DNA from: Thermodesulfobacteriota bacterium
Lineage (GTDB): Bacteria > Desulfobacterota > BSN033 > UBA1163
DNA: 64,000 nt
Assembly: GCA_026415035.1 (NCBI GenBank)
Contig: JAOAHX010000006.1
Location: 53,081-117,080 of the forward strand
Direction: 5' to 3'
The notes under the pieces are model-generated. The model ran no database searches. It was not told the DNA's origin and worked only from the letters and a program-made list of their open reading frames with translations. The translations under genes and the position numbers were made by a program. Shown in pieces: positions 36,096-46,986 of the stretch (the first letter of the stretch is position 1; each line of letters begins with the position of its first letter).

Positions 36096-37669
36096 TTCGG
36101 TTTTGGACGCTGAAATCGAAGATCATCCTCAGTGTCGTCCTCGTGGTCGTCGTGATCGAAGGCATCTTTCTCTATCTCAACATCAAATCCCTCTCCCAAC
36201 AGATGATCGAAAAGACCGAAGAGGAGGCCTTCAATCTCAGCGAGACGATCCGGCTGAGCATCCGGTATGCGATGATCAAGGACCGCCGCGATGAGTACCA
36301 GCGGATCATCGATGACGTGGCCCAACGGAAAGGGATCGTGGAGGTCCGCATCTTCAATAAGGCCGGAGAGATCACGGTCTCTTCGGACCGGACCAAGGTG
36401 GGAACCGTGGTCGATATGAAGGCCGAGGCCTGTTACGGATGCCATCGGGAGGGCGAAGCCAGGGTCCTCCTCCCCTCGGACAGCAAGACCCGCATCTACC
36501 ACACGGAGGACAAGAAGAGGCTCCTCGGCCTCATCAACCCCATCTACAACGAGCCCTCCTGCTTCCCCTGCCACCCGAGGAATATCAACGTTCTTGGCGT
36601 CCTCGACACGATGGTCACCCTTGAAGATTTCGACAAGCAAAAGGTCCAGCTCTACAACCGGATGATGCTCTCAGGGGCGATCAGCGTGGTCGCCCTCAGT
36701 CTGCTCTTGGGCCTGCTCTTCACGCGGTTTGTCGAGCGGCCGATCAACCGTCTCCTGGCCGCCACCAAACGAGCGGCGGAAGGCGACCTCGATCAGACGG
36801 TCCGGATCAAATCGTCCGACGAGTTGGGGGAGCTCGCCGAGTCGTTCAACCATATGATCTTGGAGCTGAAGCGATCCCGCGATGCGATCGAGGGCTGGAC
36901 CCAGACCCTGGAGAAACGCGTCGAAGAACGCACGCACGAGCTTCAGCAGGTCCAGAATCAGCTCATCCGCGCCGGCAAGATGGCCGCCCTCGGGGAGCTC
37001 GCCGCGGGCGTGGCCCATGAGATCAACAATCCCCTGACGGGGGTGCTGACCTTCAGCTCCCTGATCCTGAAGAAGATGGACGAGTCCCATCCCTGGCGAA
37101 GGGACATGGAAAATATCGTCACCCAGACGACGCGGTGCCGAAATATCGTGAAGGCCCTTCTCGACTTCGCCCGCCAGCGAAAACCGGACAAGCGAGAGAC
37201 GGACCTCCATCTCCTGATCGACCGGACCCTCCAGCTTCTCGAAAACCAGGCCCGTTTCCAGAACGTGAAGATCCAAAGGGAGTATCAGAACGAGCTGCCG
37301 ATGCTTTCGATCGATGGCGATCAGATCCAACAGGTCTTTATGAATATCCTCATCAACGCCGCCGATGCCATGGCCGATCAGGGCGGCACCCTGACGATCA
37401 AAACCGCGGTCCATGACGGGATGGTGGAGGTCTCCTTCAAGGACACCGGCTGTGGGATCCCGCCGGAACATCTTTCGAAGATCTTCACCCCGTTCTTCAC
37501 CACCAAAGAGACCGGGAAGGGGACCGGGCTGGGATTGGCGATCAGCTATGCCATCGTGCAAGGCCATGGAGGAGACATCGAAGTGGAGAGCGAGGTCGGG
37601 AGAGGGGCTACCTTTCGCGTAAAACTTCCCATCGAGACATCGGTCAAAGAGGTGGGAAGAGAATCGTAA
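36092..37669 (+). CDS. Di-heme c sensor histidine kinase
   Basis: About 525 residues. Membrane helix at 10-30, periplasmic sensor domain with two c-type heme motifs, CYGCH at 114-118 and CFPCH at 157-161, second helix about 190-212, HAMP domain, coiled coil, then HisKA with the phospho-acceptor His in [10 protein letters not shown] and an ATPase domain with [16 protein letters not shown] and [11 protein letters not shown]. It should sense redox or a ligand at covalently bound heme. It overlaps the aldehyde oxidoreductase gene by 4 bases (ATGA). No response regulator is adjacent; the nearest in the window is at 60522. CcsA-type maturation (13867) would be needed for the hemes. Confidence 0.93.
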   Translation: MIRFWTLKSKIILSVVLVVVVIEGIFLYLNIKSLSQQMIEKTEEEAFNLSETIRLSIRYAMIKDRRDEYQRIIDDVAQRKGIVEVRIFNKAGEITVSSDRTKVGTVVDMKAEACYGCHREGEARVLLPSDSKTRIYHTEDKKRLLGLINPIYNEPSCFPCHPRNINVLGVLDTMVTLEDFDKQKVQLYNRMMLSGAISVVALSLLLGLLFTRFVERPINRLLAATKRAAEGDLDQTVRIKSSDELGELAESFNHMILELKRSRDAIEGWTQTLEKRVEERTHELQQVQNQLIRAGKMAALGELAAGVAHEINNPLTGVLTFSSLILKKMDESHPWRRDMENIVTQTTRCRNIVKALLDFARQRKPDKRETDLHLLIDRTLQLLENQARFQNVKIQREYQNELPMLSIDGDQIQQVFMNILINAADAMADQGGTLTIKTAVHDGMVEVSFKDTGCGIPPEHLSKIFTPFFTTKETGKGTGLGLAISYAIVQGHGGDIEVESEVGRGATFRVKLPIETSVKEVGRES

Positions 37670-37684
37670 CTCCGAGGAGGGGAG

Positions 37685-38101
37685 ATGAGCTCTTATACCC
37701 AAGAACATGCCCGGGCCGGGATCGACACCCCCCTGCCCGAGATCGAATGCTTCGAGAATCAATTTCCAAACTATGAGATCACGATCGCCATCCCTGAGTT
37801 CACCTCGGTCTGCCCGAGGTCGGGACTGCCCGATTTCGGAACCATCACCATCCGCTATGTCCCGGATCGATGGTGTATCGAGTTGAAGTCTCTCAAGATG
37901 TACATCCTCGGCTATCGGAACCTGGGGATCTTTTATGAAAACGCGGTGAATCGAATCCTTCGAGACATTGTCAAAGCGGCCAAACCCCTCCGGGCGACGG
38001 TGACCGGCGAATTCAATGTCCGAGGGGGGATGAAGAGCACGGTCGAAGCCACCTACCCGCCCTCCGGGTCAACCCGAAAGAAAAGACGTAGGCCTTCCTA
38101 A
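37685..38101 (+). CDS. queF: NADPH-dependent 7-cyano-7-deazaguanine reductase
   Basis: About 138 residues, the short single-domain form. Reduces preQ0 to preQ1 in queuosine synthesis. The catalytic Cys43 and Asp50 are in SVCPRSGLPDFG, and the QueF signature ELKSLKMY is at 66-73. GGAGGGGAG precedes the start. The C-terminus is basic (KKRRR). Its stop region overlaps the convergent phosphatase gene by 4 bases. Other queuosine genes are not in the window. Confidence 0.96.
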   Translation: MSSYTQEHARAGIDTPLPEIECFENQFPNYEITIAIPEFTSVCPRSGLPDFGTITIRYVPDRWCIELKSLKMYILGYRNLGIFYENAVNRILRDIVKAAKPLRATVTGEFNVRGGMKSTVEATYPPSGSTRKKRRRPS

Positions 38102-38739
38102 AAGTCGACAAACTGTCTCGCCTCCTCCAGACGTTTCAAATGGCACGTCTCGTTCATCAAGGCCAGGACGTAACGGCCCTGATGATATTGGATCAGGTTG
38201 ATGGCCGTCGTATCCTGGGCGATCTGCCAGAAGTGAGAGTTATCGATGCCGAGGATGCCGCAAAGAAGGACTTTGTTGACGACTCGATGGGAGACCAGAA
38301 CGAGCGACTCCCCCGGATGTCTCTGGATGACCTCTTCGAGGGCGGCCATCGCCCTCTCTCGGACCTGATCGAGCGTCTCACCGCCCGGAAGCCTGGCCAG
38401 ATGGGGTTCTTCCCTCCATCGGCGGTAGGTTTCAGGGTCGGTCTCTTTGATCTCTTGGTGCGCATGTCCCTCCCAGCTCCCGAAACTCATATCGATCAGC
38501 CCCTTTAGGGGATGGACCTCGAGGCCATGGAAACGGGCGATCTTTTCGGCCGTCTGAATGGCGCGCTGGAGGGGGCTCGAGTAGATCGCATCGACCTTCC
38601 TCTGGCTCAAATACTGACCCGCCAGTTCGGCCTGCTTCAGGCCGGTCTCGTCGAGGGGGACGTCTGTCCTTCCCCTGAAGATCTCCTCCCTGTTCCAGGC
38701 GGTCTGCCCGTGGCGGACCAGATAGATCGAGGTGGCCAT
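38098..38739 (-). CDS. Histidine phosphatase superfamily protein
   Basis: About 213 residues. The phosphohistidine motif is YLVRHGQTAWN (RHG at 9-11); SSPLQRAIQTAE and VSHRVVNK carry the other catalytic Arg/Glu/His residues. The closest families are phosphoglycerate mutase-like and alpha-ribazole phosphatase (CobC); with three B12-dependent-looking proteins in the window a cobalamin role is possible but not shown. It is convergent with queF and 12 bases after the alcohol dehydrogenase gene on the same strand. Confidence 0.88.
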   Translation of the reverse strand: MATSIYLVRHGQTAWNREEIFRGRTDVPLDETGLKQAELAGQYLSQRKVDAIYSSPLQRAIQTAEKIARFHGLEVHPLKGLIDMSFGSWEGHAHQEIKETDPETYRRWREEPHLARLPGGETLDQVRERAMAALEEVIQRHPGESLVLVSHRVVNKVLLCGILGIDNSHFWQIAQDTTAINLIQYHQGRYVLALMNETCHLKRLEEARQFVDF

Positions 38740-38751
38740 GCTCTCTCCTTG

Positions 38752-39762
38752 TCAGAAACCCTTTGAGATCCTCAATACGCCCGAACCCCGAACCTTTCCC
38801 TCCTTCAGGAGGAGAAGGGCCCGGTTGGCCTCTGTCCATTCGAAGGCTTGAACTTCGGGCAGGATAGGGATTCTGGCAGCTAATAAGAGGAAGTTTTCCG
38901 CGTCCTTTCGCGTCAGGTTGGCCACGCTCTTCACCTCTTTTTCATCCCAGAGGTGTTGAGCATAGTCTAACGGGGGGATGAGGGTTCTTTTCCGAATGAC
39001 CGCCAGGACCAACCTTCCACCCTTCTCTAAGGCCTGAAGGGCCATGGGAACCGTCTCCCCCACCGGAGTGAAGTCGATGGCCGCGTGGAGTTTTCTGGGG
39101 GGCAGGTCATCCGGCCCTCCGATCCAAGACGCCCCCAACGTTTTGGCTAATTCACGGTGCTCTTTGCCTCGGGTGAAGACGAAGACCTCGCACCCCCAGT
39201 AAGTGGCGAGCTGAAGGACGATGTGGGCAGAGGCCCCGAATCCGAAAAGGCCCAACCTCTGACCTTTTTGAATGCCCGAGAGCATCAGATCTCGGTAGCC
39301 GATGGCTCCTGCACAGAGGAGGGGCGCGGCCTCCTGGTCGGCGAACCTCTCGGGGATCAAGTAGGCATAATCCTCGTGGACCGTCATGTATTCCGCATAG
39401 CCACCGTGGGCGTGACACCCCGTGCCTTTGAAGGCTTCGCAAAGGTTCTCATGCCCTGCTTCGCAAAACGGACAGGTCCCGCAGGAGGAGTAGATCCATG
39501 CGATTCCCACCCGATCTCCCAACCGGAATCTACTCGCCTCTGACCCTACGGCCACGACCCTTCCGATGATCTGGTGTCCCGGGATCACGGGGAGCACGGG
39601 CCGAAGCCTTCCTTCGATCTCGTCAAGCTCGGTGTGACAGATCCCGCAGACCGAGACGTGGACCAGTATTTCCTTGGGTCCTGGCACGGGATCGGGCAGC
39701 TCTTCGAACCTGAGGGGTTCCTTCTCGATGGGTGCGATCTCTCTCAGGACCATCGCCTTCAT
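38752..39762 (-). CDS. Zinc-dependent alcohol dehydrogenase
   Basis: About 336 residues. Medium-chain dehydrogenase/reductase: catalytic zinc ligands Cys39 in CGICHTEL and His63 in PGHQ (the usual GHE Glu is Gln), structural zinc CGTCPFC...C, and a nucleotide fold (LGLFGFGASAHIVLQLA). It would interconvert an alcohol and aldehyde with NAD(P). With the aldehyde oxidoreductase 3 kb away it could form a route from acid to alcohol, but the genes are on opposite strands. Possible operon with the phosphatase. Confidence 0.92.
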   Translation of the reverse strand: MKAMVLREIAPIEKEPLRFEELPDPVPGPKEILVHVSVCGICHTELDEIEGRLRPVLPVIPGHQIIGRVVAVGSEASRFRLGDRVGIAWIYSSCGTCPFCEAGHENLCEAFKGTGCHAHGGYAEYMTVHEDYAYLIPERFADQEAAPLLCAGAIGYRDLMLSGIQKGQRLGLFGFGASAHIVLQLATYWGCEVFVFTRGKEHRELAKTLGASWIGGPDDLPPRKLHAAIDFTPVGETVPMALQALEKGGRLVLAVIRKRTLIPPLDYAQHLWDEKEVKSVANLTRKDAENFLLLAARIPILPEVQAFEWTEANRALLLLKEGKVRGSGVLRISKGF

Positions 39763-39819
39763 CTGGATCCCATCCTTTCTGCGACTCGCCCAAACTATAA
39801 CCCTTGGCCTCTCCCCTTT

Positions 39820-41478
39820 TCAATCGTTCCGGGAACGAAAGATCGGTCTCTCCCAGGCTTCTTCGAAGAAGAGGTCCATTACCCTCTGGGACGTGGCCTC
39901 CTTCCTGAGGAAGAGCCGGTTGCCGTCCATCCGGACGAGGCTGTAGAAGGATTTTTCCTCGAAGAACCTCGAAAGGAGATCTTCCCATGTGGGGTTCCGG
40001 CCGGTTCCGGAGGCTCTCCGGCCCCATCGCTCCGCCAGTTCCCGCCAGGTCATTCCTTCCGCCATCTCCCGCCGATCCATTTGGCCTTTGAGGAAGTTAA
40101 TGAGCCTGGCCAGGCGCAGAAGGGTCGCCAGGTCGAGACGGCTAAAGGAGTCCGTCTCGATCGGAAGGGCGCTTGAGCGGCACCGATTAAGGCCGGTTGG
40201 CAAAAAGCTTTCCTTTCCGTGTCGTTCGAAAAGAGGGGTACCTGGCACCGGATAGTAAAGGCTCGGTCCGATGAGAACTCTCCTTCCCATGAGGTAAACG
40301 AGGGTGTGGGTCATCTCCTCGAGGGTCTGGCCGGGGATTCCAAGGATGGCATAGGCGATTACATTGAGACCGACCCTTTCCACCTCTTTAAGGATCGCTT
40401 CAAAATCGAGGGAAGGGCTTGGCCTCATGAGCCTCTCCTTGGTCAGGGGGTTTGTGCTCACATAGGAGAGGTTCAGGGTGCGAAATCCGGCACGCCTCAT
40501 CAAAGAGAGAAGCTCGCCATCCAAGGAGGCGAAGGAGAGACCGTTCATCGCCGAAAGGTCAAGGCGGCTCTCCCCGAAGTGTTCGATGATTCGGCGCATC
40601 AACCCCTTGGCCCTTCCGAGATCGAAGGTGAAGTTGTCGTCTTCGAAGTCGAAGGCCTCGATCCCGTATTGGGTATGGCAAAGAATCATCTCTTGAAGGA
40701 TGTTTTGAGGGCTTCTGGCCCTAAAAAGGCGTCCCATCACCAGGTGGGCCGAGCAGTAAGAACATCCATGGGGACAGCCCCTGCTTGTGATTAACATGGT
40801 GGACCGCTTTCCGCGGATCCGGTATCGTTCGATATCGAGCAAGGACCTTTCAGGAAGGGGTAAGGCATCTAAATCCCTCAGGAAGGCTTGGATGGGATGG
40901 ATCCGGGTCGACCCGTCCACGCGATATCCCACGCCGTCGATTTCGATTCTCTCTTTCGATCGTCCCCTCCGAATCTCCTCGACAAGAGCGGGGAACCTTT
41001 CCTCCCCTTCTCCCAGGATCACGAAGTCTACCGATGGATTTTTCAGAACCCCTTCCGGATCGCAGCAGACATGGGCACCTCCCATGACGACGATCTTTCT
41101 GGGATCCCATGACTTGACGATGTGGGAGACCCTCAGGGCCTCCCCGTGGTAGGGGGTAAAGCTGGAAGAGATCCCGACGAGGTCGGGGTTTGATGCCTCG
41201 ATCCTCTTTCGGATCTCCTCCCATCCCATCCCGAAATGGTAAAAACCCTGATAAAGCTTGAAAGGGCTTCGATCTTCAAAAGGGTAGAACTCTTTAAGGT
41301 AGGAGAGTTCCGATGGGATCGGGATGGGTTTTTTGGCTCCGGTCTGGCAATCAAGAATTTCGACCTCGTAACCGCTCGCCCTCAGGGAGGCCGCCAGATA
41401 GGCAAGCCCGATGGGCTGGGTTCGGATCGGGGTATGGTAAAAATCACGGACCGGAGGTTGAATGAGAAGGATCTTCAT
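39820..41478 (-). CDS. B12-binding-domain radical SAM protein, BchE-like
   Basis: About 552 residues. The start MKILLIQPPVRDFYHTP and the segment VVMGGAHVCCDPEGVL are a cobalamin-binding domain; the radical SAM cluster motif is CPHGCSYCSA. It is a different subgroup from the two paralogues at 14706 and 32575. A long C-terminal extension (about residues 400-552) has no clear family. The substrate is unknown. Upstream in-frame ATGs on the minus strand, up to 41604, precede non-conserved sequence. It is 57 bases upstream of the alcohol dehydrogenase gene and may share a transcript. Confidence 0.85.
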   Translation of the reverse strand: MKILLIQPPVRDFYHTPIRTQPIGLAYLAASLRASGYEVEILDCQTGAKKPIPIPSELSYLKEFYPFEDRSPFKLYQGFYHFGMGWEEIRKRIEASNPDLVGISSSFTPYHGEALRVSHIVKSWDPRKIVVMGGAHVCCDPEGVLKNPSVDFVILGEGEERFPALVEEIRRGRSKERIEIDGVGYRVDGSTRIHPIQAFLRDLDALPLPERSLLDIERYRIRGKRSTMLITSRGCPHGCSYCSAHLVMGRLFRARSPQNILQEMILCHTQYGIEAFDFEDDNFTFDLGRAKGLMRRIIEHFGESRLDLSAMNGLSFASLDGELLSLMRRAGFRTLNLSYVSTNPLTKERLMRPSPSLDFEAILKEVERVGLNVIAYAILGIPGQTLEEMTHTLVYLMGRRVLIGPSLYYPVPGTPLFERHGKESFLPTGLNRCRSSALPIETDSFSRLDLATLLRLARLINFLKGQMDRREMAEGMTWRELAERWGRRASGTGRNPTWEDLLSRFFEEKSFYSLVRMDGNRLFLRKEATSQRVMDLFFEEAWERPIFRSRND

Positions 41479-41590
41479 GGGGTTATTTAACGCTACGGCC
41501 CGACCGCTTGCGGCCAACCGAAGGCTCTTCGCTGACAGTATAATCAAGGGGGAGTCGGTTGTCCATGGCCAATAAGAGTCGAGGGGGCAT

Positions 41591-41619
41591 TTGACAATTT
41601 TCATTAAATTTTTTAATAT
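41591..41619 (+). promoter_or_regulatory. Promoter of the rplU-rpmA-obgE operon
   Basis: -35 TTGACA at 41591-41596, 17-base spacer, -10 TAATAT at 41614-41619, about 30 bases before rplU. The region is AT-rich between GC-rich genes. It likely drives rplU and the following genes. Confidence 0.65.
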
Positions 41620-41649
41620 TTACGGATAAATCATCCGGAGGATGGGAAG

Positions 41650-41964
41650 ATGTTTGCCGTTCTGAAAACGGGTGGAAAGGAATATCGGGTTTCCAAGGGG
41701 GATGTGATCCGTGTGGAGAAGTTAGAGGGGGAAGTGGGGGATCGTATTACTTTGGGAGAGGTCCTTATGGTCTCTGAAGGAGGTCAGGTCCGCATCGGGG
41801 AACCCACCCTTAAGGATACGGTCGTCACGGCAGAGATCGTTGAGCAAGCCCGAGGGAGAAAGGTCCTCACCTATAAGATGAAAAGGCGAAAAAATTACCG
41901 GAGGATGAAGGGCCATCGCCAGGCTTACACTTATTTGAGGATCAACGAAATTACTTCGAGCTAA
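41650..41964 (+). CDS. rplU: 50S ribosomal protein L21
   Basis: About 104 residues. Large-subunit protein that contacts 23S rRNA with L20. MFAVLKTGGKEYRVSKGDVI at the start and the basic end (KMKRRKNYRRMKGHRQAYT) are diagnostic. GGAGGATGGGA lies before the ATG. First gene of the conserved rplU-rpmA-obgE block. Confidence 0.97.
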   Translation: MFAVLKTGGKEYRVSKGDVIRVEKLEGEVGDRITLGEVLMVSEGGQVRIGEPTLKDTVVTAEIVEQARGRKVLTYKMKRRKNYRRMKGHRQAYTYLRINEITSS

Positions 41965-42065
41965 TCACCGATAACCCCCCTTTTCTCGCTCTTGATCCCC
42001 TTTTTCGGGCGAGTCGATCCGTGGATTGAGCAAGGGAAGGGAGTTTCGGTGCCCAGGAGGTTGTT

Positions 42066-42326
42066 ATGGCACATAAAAAAGCTGGAGGGAGTTCTCGCAA
42101 TGGCCGGGATAGCGCTGGCCAGCGTTTAGGGGTGAAACGTTTCAGCGGCCAGCTCGTTTCGGCCGGAAGTATCCTGGTTCGGCAGAAAGGGACCAAATTC
42201 TTTCCCGGAGAGAATGTGGGGATGGGAAAGGATTACACCCTTTTTGCGAAGATCGACGGCATCGTCAAGTTTGAAAGTAGAGGCAGGGATAAAAAACAGG
42301 TGAGCGTTTACGCAACGACCCTCTAA
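42066..42326 (+). CDS. rpmA: 50S ribosomal protein L27
   Basis: About 86 residues. Its N-terminus reaches the peptidyl transferase centre. [20 protein letters not shown] is the diagnostic start, and there is no N-terminal extension needing cleavage as in Firmicutes. CAGGAGG precedes the ATG. The 101-base gap after rplU contains no gene. Confidence 0.97.
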   Translation: MAHKKAGGSSRNGRDSAGQRLGVKRFSGQLVSAGSILVRQKGTKFFPGENVGMGKDYTLFAKIDGIVKFESRGRDKKQVSVYATTL

Positions 42327-43382
<1,056 letters not shown>

Positions 43383-43401
43383 CCTTGTTTGTCGGACGCG
43401 A

Positions 43402-44538
43402 ATGAGTCGGAAAGAGATTCGAAGGGGCATTCTCGCCAAGGTCAGGCGGATCGTCGTCAAAGTGGGCTCGAGCATCCTGGCTTCGGTGGACAGGGGCCTC
43501 CATTACGAGGTCTTTTCCCAGCTGACCAAGGAGATTTCGGATCTGAAACGGCAGGGGTATGAGATCGTCCTGGTCTCCTCGGGGGCCATAGCGGCGGGGA
43601 TGGAGAAGTTGGGATTAAAGACCCGGCCTCAAACGATCACCCAGAAGCAGGCCACAGCCGCTGTCGGTCAGGGGCGACTGATCCATATCTACGAGAATTA
43701 CTTCTCCCGGTATCAGCAGATGGTGGCCCAGATTCTTCTCACCCACGACGACCTCAGCCATCGGAGGCGATTCCTCAATGCCAGAAATACCCTTCTGACC
43801 CTTCTCGATCTCGGGATCATCCCTATCATCAATGAGAACGACACCGTCGTCGTCGACGAGATCAAGTTCGGCGATAACGATAACCTCTCGGCCCTCGTCA
43901 CCAACCTGATCGAGGCCGACCTCCTCATCATCCTGACCGATATCGATGGCCTCTGCGATCGGGATCCAAGGATCCATCCTGAAGCCAAGTGCATTCCCTT
44001 CATCGAGGATATCGACGCCGATCTGGGGGAGGTGACCGGAGAAACGAGGAGCGAGATGAGCGTGGGCGGGATGGTGAGCAAAATCCAGGCTGCCCGAAAG
44101 GCCTCGCGGTTCGGCATCCCGACGGTGATCGCCTGCGGAACCAAAAAGGAGGTCCTTCGGCAGATCCTCAAAGGGAAAGAGATCGGAACCTTCATCCTGC
44201 CCAAACCTAAAACCCTGAGCAGCCGGAAACACTGGATCGCCTTCAACCTGAAACCGAAGGGAGATCTCCTGGTGGATGAGGGTGCCAAGCGGGCCATCGT
44301 GCAGAAAGGAAAGAGCCTCCTTCCATCGGGAGTGCTTGAGGTCAGGGGGGTTTTCGATCGGGGCGACTCCGTCTCCTGTATCGGACCCAGGGGAAAGGAG
44401 TTCGCTCGGGGGCTCGTCAACTACAGCGTCCAGGAGCTCGACCGGATCAAAGGCCACAAGACCTCCGAGATCGAGAAGATCCTCGGCTATAAATATTCGG
44501 ATGAGGTCATCCATCGGGATGATCTGGTCGTCTTGTGA
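43402..44538 (+). CDS. proB: Glutamate 5-kinase
   Basis: About 378 residues. First step of proline synthesis: glutamate to glutamyl-5-phosphate. Amino-acid kinase domain ([43 protein letters not shown]) followed by a C-terminal PUA domain from about residue 285 ([14 protein letters not shown]). Feedback by proline is usual in this form. proA follows after 1 base. Confidence 0.97.
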   Translation: MSRKEIRRGILAKVRRIVVKVGSSILASVDRGLHYEVFSQLTKEISDLKRQGYEIVLVSSGAIAAGMEKLGLKTRPQTITQKQATAAVGQGRLIHIYENYFSRYQQMVAQILLTHDDLSHRRRFLNARNTLLTLLDLGIIPIINENDTVVVDEIKFGDNDNLSALVTNLIEADLLIILTDIDGLCDRDPRIHPEAKCIPFIEDIDADLGEVTGETRSEMSVGGMVSKIQAARKASRFGIPTVIACGTKKEVLRQILKGKEIGTFILPKPKTLSSRKHWIAFNLKPKGDLLVDEGAKRAIVQKGKSLLPSGVLEVRGVFDRGDSVSCIGPRGKEFARGLVNYSVQELDRIKGHKTSEIEKILGYKYSDEVIHRDDLVVL

Positions 44539-44539
44539 G

Positions 44540-45805
44540 ATGGGGATGGAACTCAGGGCTGAAGTCAAAGCGATGGCCCGACGGGCCAAAGAGGCTTCCC
44601 GCCATCTGGCGAAGGCCTCTTCCGAGACAAAGAACAAAGCCCTTTACGAAATCGTAGAGGCCCTCGAACAGAACGAGGCCTTTCTCATCGAGGAGAACCG
44701 AAAAGACCTTGCGGAGGCCGAACGGTTGGGGCTGTCTTCGGCCATGATCGATCGCCTCAGGCTTACTTCTTCGGTGGTTCGTTCCATGAACAAAGGCCTT
44801 CAAGAGGTCGCCCGGCTCCCCGATCCGGTTGGAGAGATAATCCGGATGTGGAGGAGGCCCAATGGCCTGGTGGTGGGACGCATGAGGATCCCCCTCGGGG
44901 TCGTGGGAATCATCTATGAATCGAGGCCCAATGTGACGGTCGATGCGGCAGGCCTCTGCCTTAAATCGGGAAACGCGGTGATCCTAAGGGGCGGTTCCGA
45001 AGCCTTCCATTCGAATCAAGCCTTCGTTCACCTGATTCAAAAAGCGATCCAGAGAGCGGGATTGCCAGCGGAGGCTGTCCAGACCTTCGCCAGGACCGAA
45101 AAGGAGGCCATCTATGAGATGCTCCAGCTCGAAGAGGAGATCGACCTCATCATCCCCAGGGGCGGGGAGGCCCTGATCCGGTTTGTCTCGGCCCATTCCA
45201 AGATCCCGGTCATCAAACACTATAAAGGGGTCTGCCACATCTTCGTCGATGAAACCGCCGATCAGGAGATGGCCTTGAGGATCTGCCTCAATGCCAAGGT
45301 CCAACGGCCCGCGGTCTGCAATGCGGTGGAGACCCTACTCGTCCATGAAAAGATCGCCCCGGCCTTTCTCCCCAAGTTGGCCGAAACCCTTCAGAAGGCC
45401 CACGTGGAACTGAGGGGATGCCCCAAGACCCTGACCCTCCTTCCCGGAATCAAAGAGGCCACGGAAGAAGACTGGTCTGAGGAGTATCTCGACCTCATCC
45501 TCTCCATCCGGGTGGTCAAGGATATCGATGAGGCGATGGATCACATCGCCACCTATGGTTCCCTGCATACCGAATCGATCCTCACCTCCGACTATGGAAA
45601 CGCCCAGCGCTTTCTCAGGGAGGTGAACTCCTCCTGCGTGCTGGTCAACGCCTCGACGAGATTCAACGATGGATTCGAGCTCGGTCTCGGGGCCGAAATG
45701 GGGATCAGCACGTCCAAGCTCCATGCCTTCGGCCCCATGGGGCTGGAGGAACTGACCACGACCAAATTTATCGTCTATGGAGAGGGGCAAATTCGAACGT
45801 TATAA
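44540..45805 (+). CDS. proA: Gamma-glutamyl phosphate reductase
   Basis: About 421 residues. NADPH-dependent reduction of glutamyl-5-phosphate in proline synthesis. Aldehyde dehydrogenase fold with the catalytic Cys in [39 protein letters not shown] and [20 protein letters not shown] are diagnostic. The ATG at 44540 is 1 base after the proB stop; an in-frame ATG at 44546 is an equally possible start. Frame upstream of these overlaps proB and is not real. Confidence 0.96.
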   Translation: MGMELRAEVKAMARRAKEASRHLAKASSETKNKALYEIVEALEQNEAFLIEENRKDLAEAERLGLSSAMIDRLRLTSSVVRSMNKGLQEVARLPDPVGEIIRMWRRPNGLVVGRMRIPLGVVGIIYESRPNVTVDAAGLCLKSGNAVILRGGSEAFHSNQAFVHLIQKAIQRAGLPAEAVQTFARTEKEAIYEMLQLEEEIDLIIPRGGEALIRFVSAHSKIPVIKHYKGVCHIFVDETADQEMALRICLNAKVQRPAVCNAVETLLVHEKIAPAFLPKLAETLQKAHVELRGCPKTLTLLPGIKEATEEDWSEEYLDLILSIRVVKDIDEAMDHIATYGSLHTESILTSDYGNAQRFLREVNSSCVLVNASTRFNDGFELGLGAEMGISTSKLHAFGPMGLEELTTTKFIVYGEGQIRTL

Positions 45806-45857
45806 TTAAATGGGTTTGAGGCTAAACGCCCTACTATCCTGAAAAGGAGAACGGAAC

Positions 45858-46526
45858 ATTAAAGGAAAGAGCAAGGGGAAGAAGGTAGGACTCTTCGGAG
45901 GCACCTTCAATCCCATCCACTTGGGCCATCTCAGGGGAGCGGAGGAGATTCGGGAGGGGTTCGGTCTGGACGAGGTCATCTTCATTCCCTCGGCCAACCC
46001 CCCCCATAAACCCCCCGAGGAGATCCTCGATGCCAGGCACCGAGTCGAAATGGTGAGACTGGCGATCTCCTCCAATCCATTCTTCTCCCTCTCGGAGATA
46101 GAACTAAAAAGGCCAGGGAAATCCTACACCATCGATACCCTCCGCCATTTTTGTGGAGAAGGCTCCGATGACCATTACTTCATCATGGGCGGGGAGGCCT
46201 TCGGGGAGATTGAAACCTGGAAGGATTACAAGGAGTTATTTGTCCTCTCCCATTTCATCGTGATGCTCCGGCACGGATGCGAAGCATCACCCGACGTCTC
46301 TGCCCTGCCCGAAACGCTGAGGTCCGAGTTTCGATACGATCTCGAGCTAAAGGCGTGGGTCCATCCTTCGGGGAAGCGCCTCTACTTTCGGGAGATCTCT
46401 TTCCTCGATATCTCTTCGACCAAGGTAAGGGAGTTGATCGAACGGGGAGCCTCGGTGAGGTACCTCATCCCACCCGAGGCAGAGGCCTATCTCCGGAAAC
46501 ACGCCCTGTACCGAAAGGAGGGATGA
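45858..46526 (+). CDS. nadD: Nicotinate-nucleotide adenylyltransferase, apparent ATT start
   Basis: About 222 residues. Makes nicotinate adenine dinucleotide in NAD synthesis. The nucleotidyltransferase start VGLFGGTFNPIHLGH is intact, with the HLGH motif at 21-24, and SSTKVRELI is the second motif. No ATG, GTG or TTG lies upstream of these motifs in frame: the frame is bounded by a TGA at 45840-45842 and the first TTG is at 45921, inside the active site. The only plausible start is ATT at 45858, 7 bases after AGGAGA. A base error is the alternative. Codons 2-9 encode Lys/Gly-rich residues. Confidence 0.9.
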   Translation: MKGKSKGKKVGLFGGTFNPIHLGHLRGAEEIREGFGLDEVIFIPSANPPHKPPEEILDARHRVEMVRLAISSNPFFSLSEIELKRPGKSYTIDTLRHFCGEGSDDHYFIMGGEAFGEIETWKDYKELFVLSHFIVMLRHGCEASPDVSALPETLRSEFRYDLELKAWVHPSGKRLYFREISFLDISSTKVRELIERGASVRYLIPPEAEAYLRKHALYRKEG

Positions 46527-46530
46527 GAGC

Positions 46531-46558
46531 GAAGCCCCCCTTTAGGCGCTTCTTTTTT
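46531..46558 (+). terminator. Terminator after nadD
   Basis: GAAGC at 46531-46535 pairs with GCTTC at 46548-46552, with further C/G pairs after one mismatch, followed by T6 at 46553-46558. It begins 4 bases after the nadD stop and lies just before a strong promoter. Confidence 0.7.
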
Positions 46559-46561
46559 CTG

Positions 46562-46589
46562 TTGTCATCCCATTTATTTCTGTTATAAT
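46562..46589 (+). promoter_or_regulatory. Promoter of rsfS and following genes
   Basis: -35 TTGTCA at 46562-46567, 16-base spacer, extended -10 TGTTATAAT with TATAAT at 46584-46589. rsfS starts at 46621 after ACCGGAGG, so the 5' leader is about 25 nt. Confidence 0.8.
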
Positions 46590-46620
46590 GCTACATCCAT
46601 CATCACCTTGACCGGAGGAT

Positions 46621-46986
46621 ATGGCGACCGATTCGAAAACCAAGTTGCAACTTTGCCTCAAGGCAGCGATTGAAAAGAAGGCCCTCGATCCGGTCATCCT
46701 GGAAATGAAGAAAGTTTCGACGGTGACCGATTATTTCCTCATCATGACCGGGAAATCGGATCGCCAGGTTCAGGCCATCGCCCGGGCGATCGAGGAGACC
46801 CTCGAACAGAAAGGCATTCGACCTCTCGGCCTCGAAGGGGCCCTTCACGGGAAATGGATCCTGATGGACTACAACGACGTGGTGGTTCATATCTTCCTGG
46901 AACCGGTCCGAAAATTCTATGACTTAGAAGGGATGTGGGAAGATGCCGCCCGCATCGAGCTGAACCTGGGAGCGAAGCTTGCCTAA
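46621..46986 (+). CDS. rsfS: Ribosomal silencing factor RsfS
   Basis: About 121 residues. Binds L14 on the 50S subunit and blocks joining with 30S in starvation. VTDYFLIMTGKSDRQVQAIA, then GALHGKWILMDYNDVVVHIF and the C-terminal FYDLEGMW are family features. It follows nadD as in many bacteria but here has its own terminator/promoter boundary upstream. Confidence 0.96.
   Translation: MATDSKTKLQLCLKAAIEKKALDPVILEMKKVSTVTDYFLIMTGKSDRQVQAIARAIEETLEQKGIRPLGLEGALHGKWILMDYNDVVVHIFLEPVRKFYDLEGMWEDAARIELNLGAKLA

Noticed and set aside
45921..46526. TTG at 45921 as the nadD start
   Set aside because: It would delete the GGTFNPIH part of the active site.
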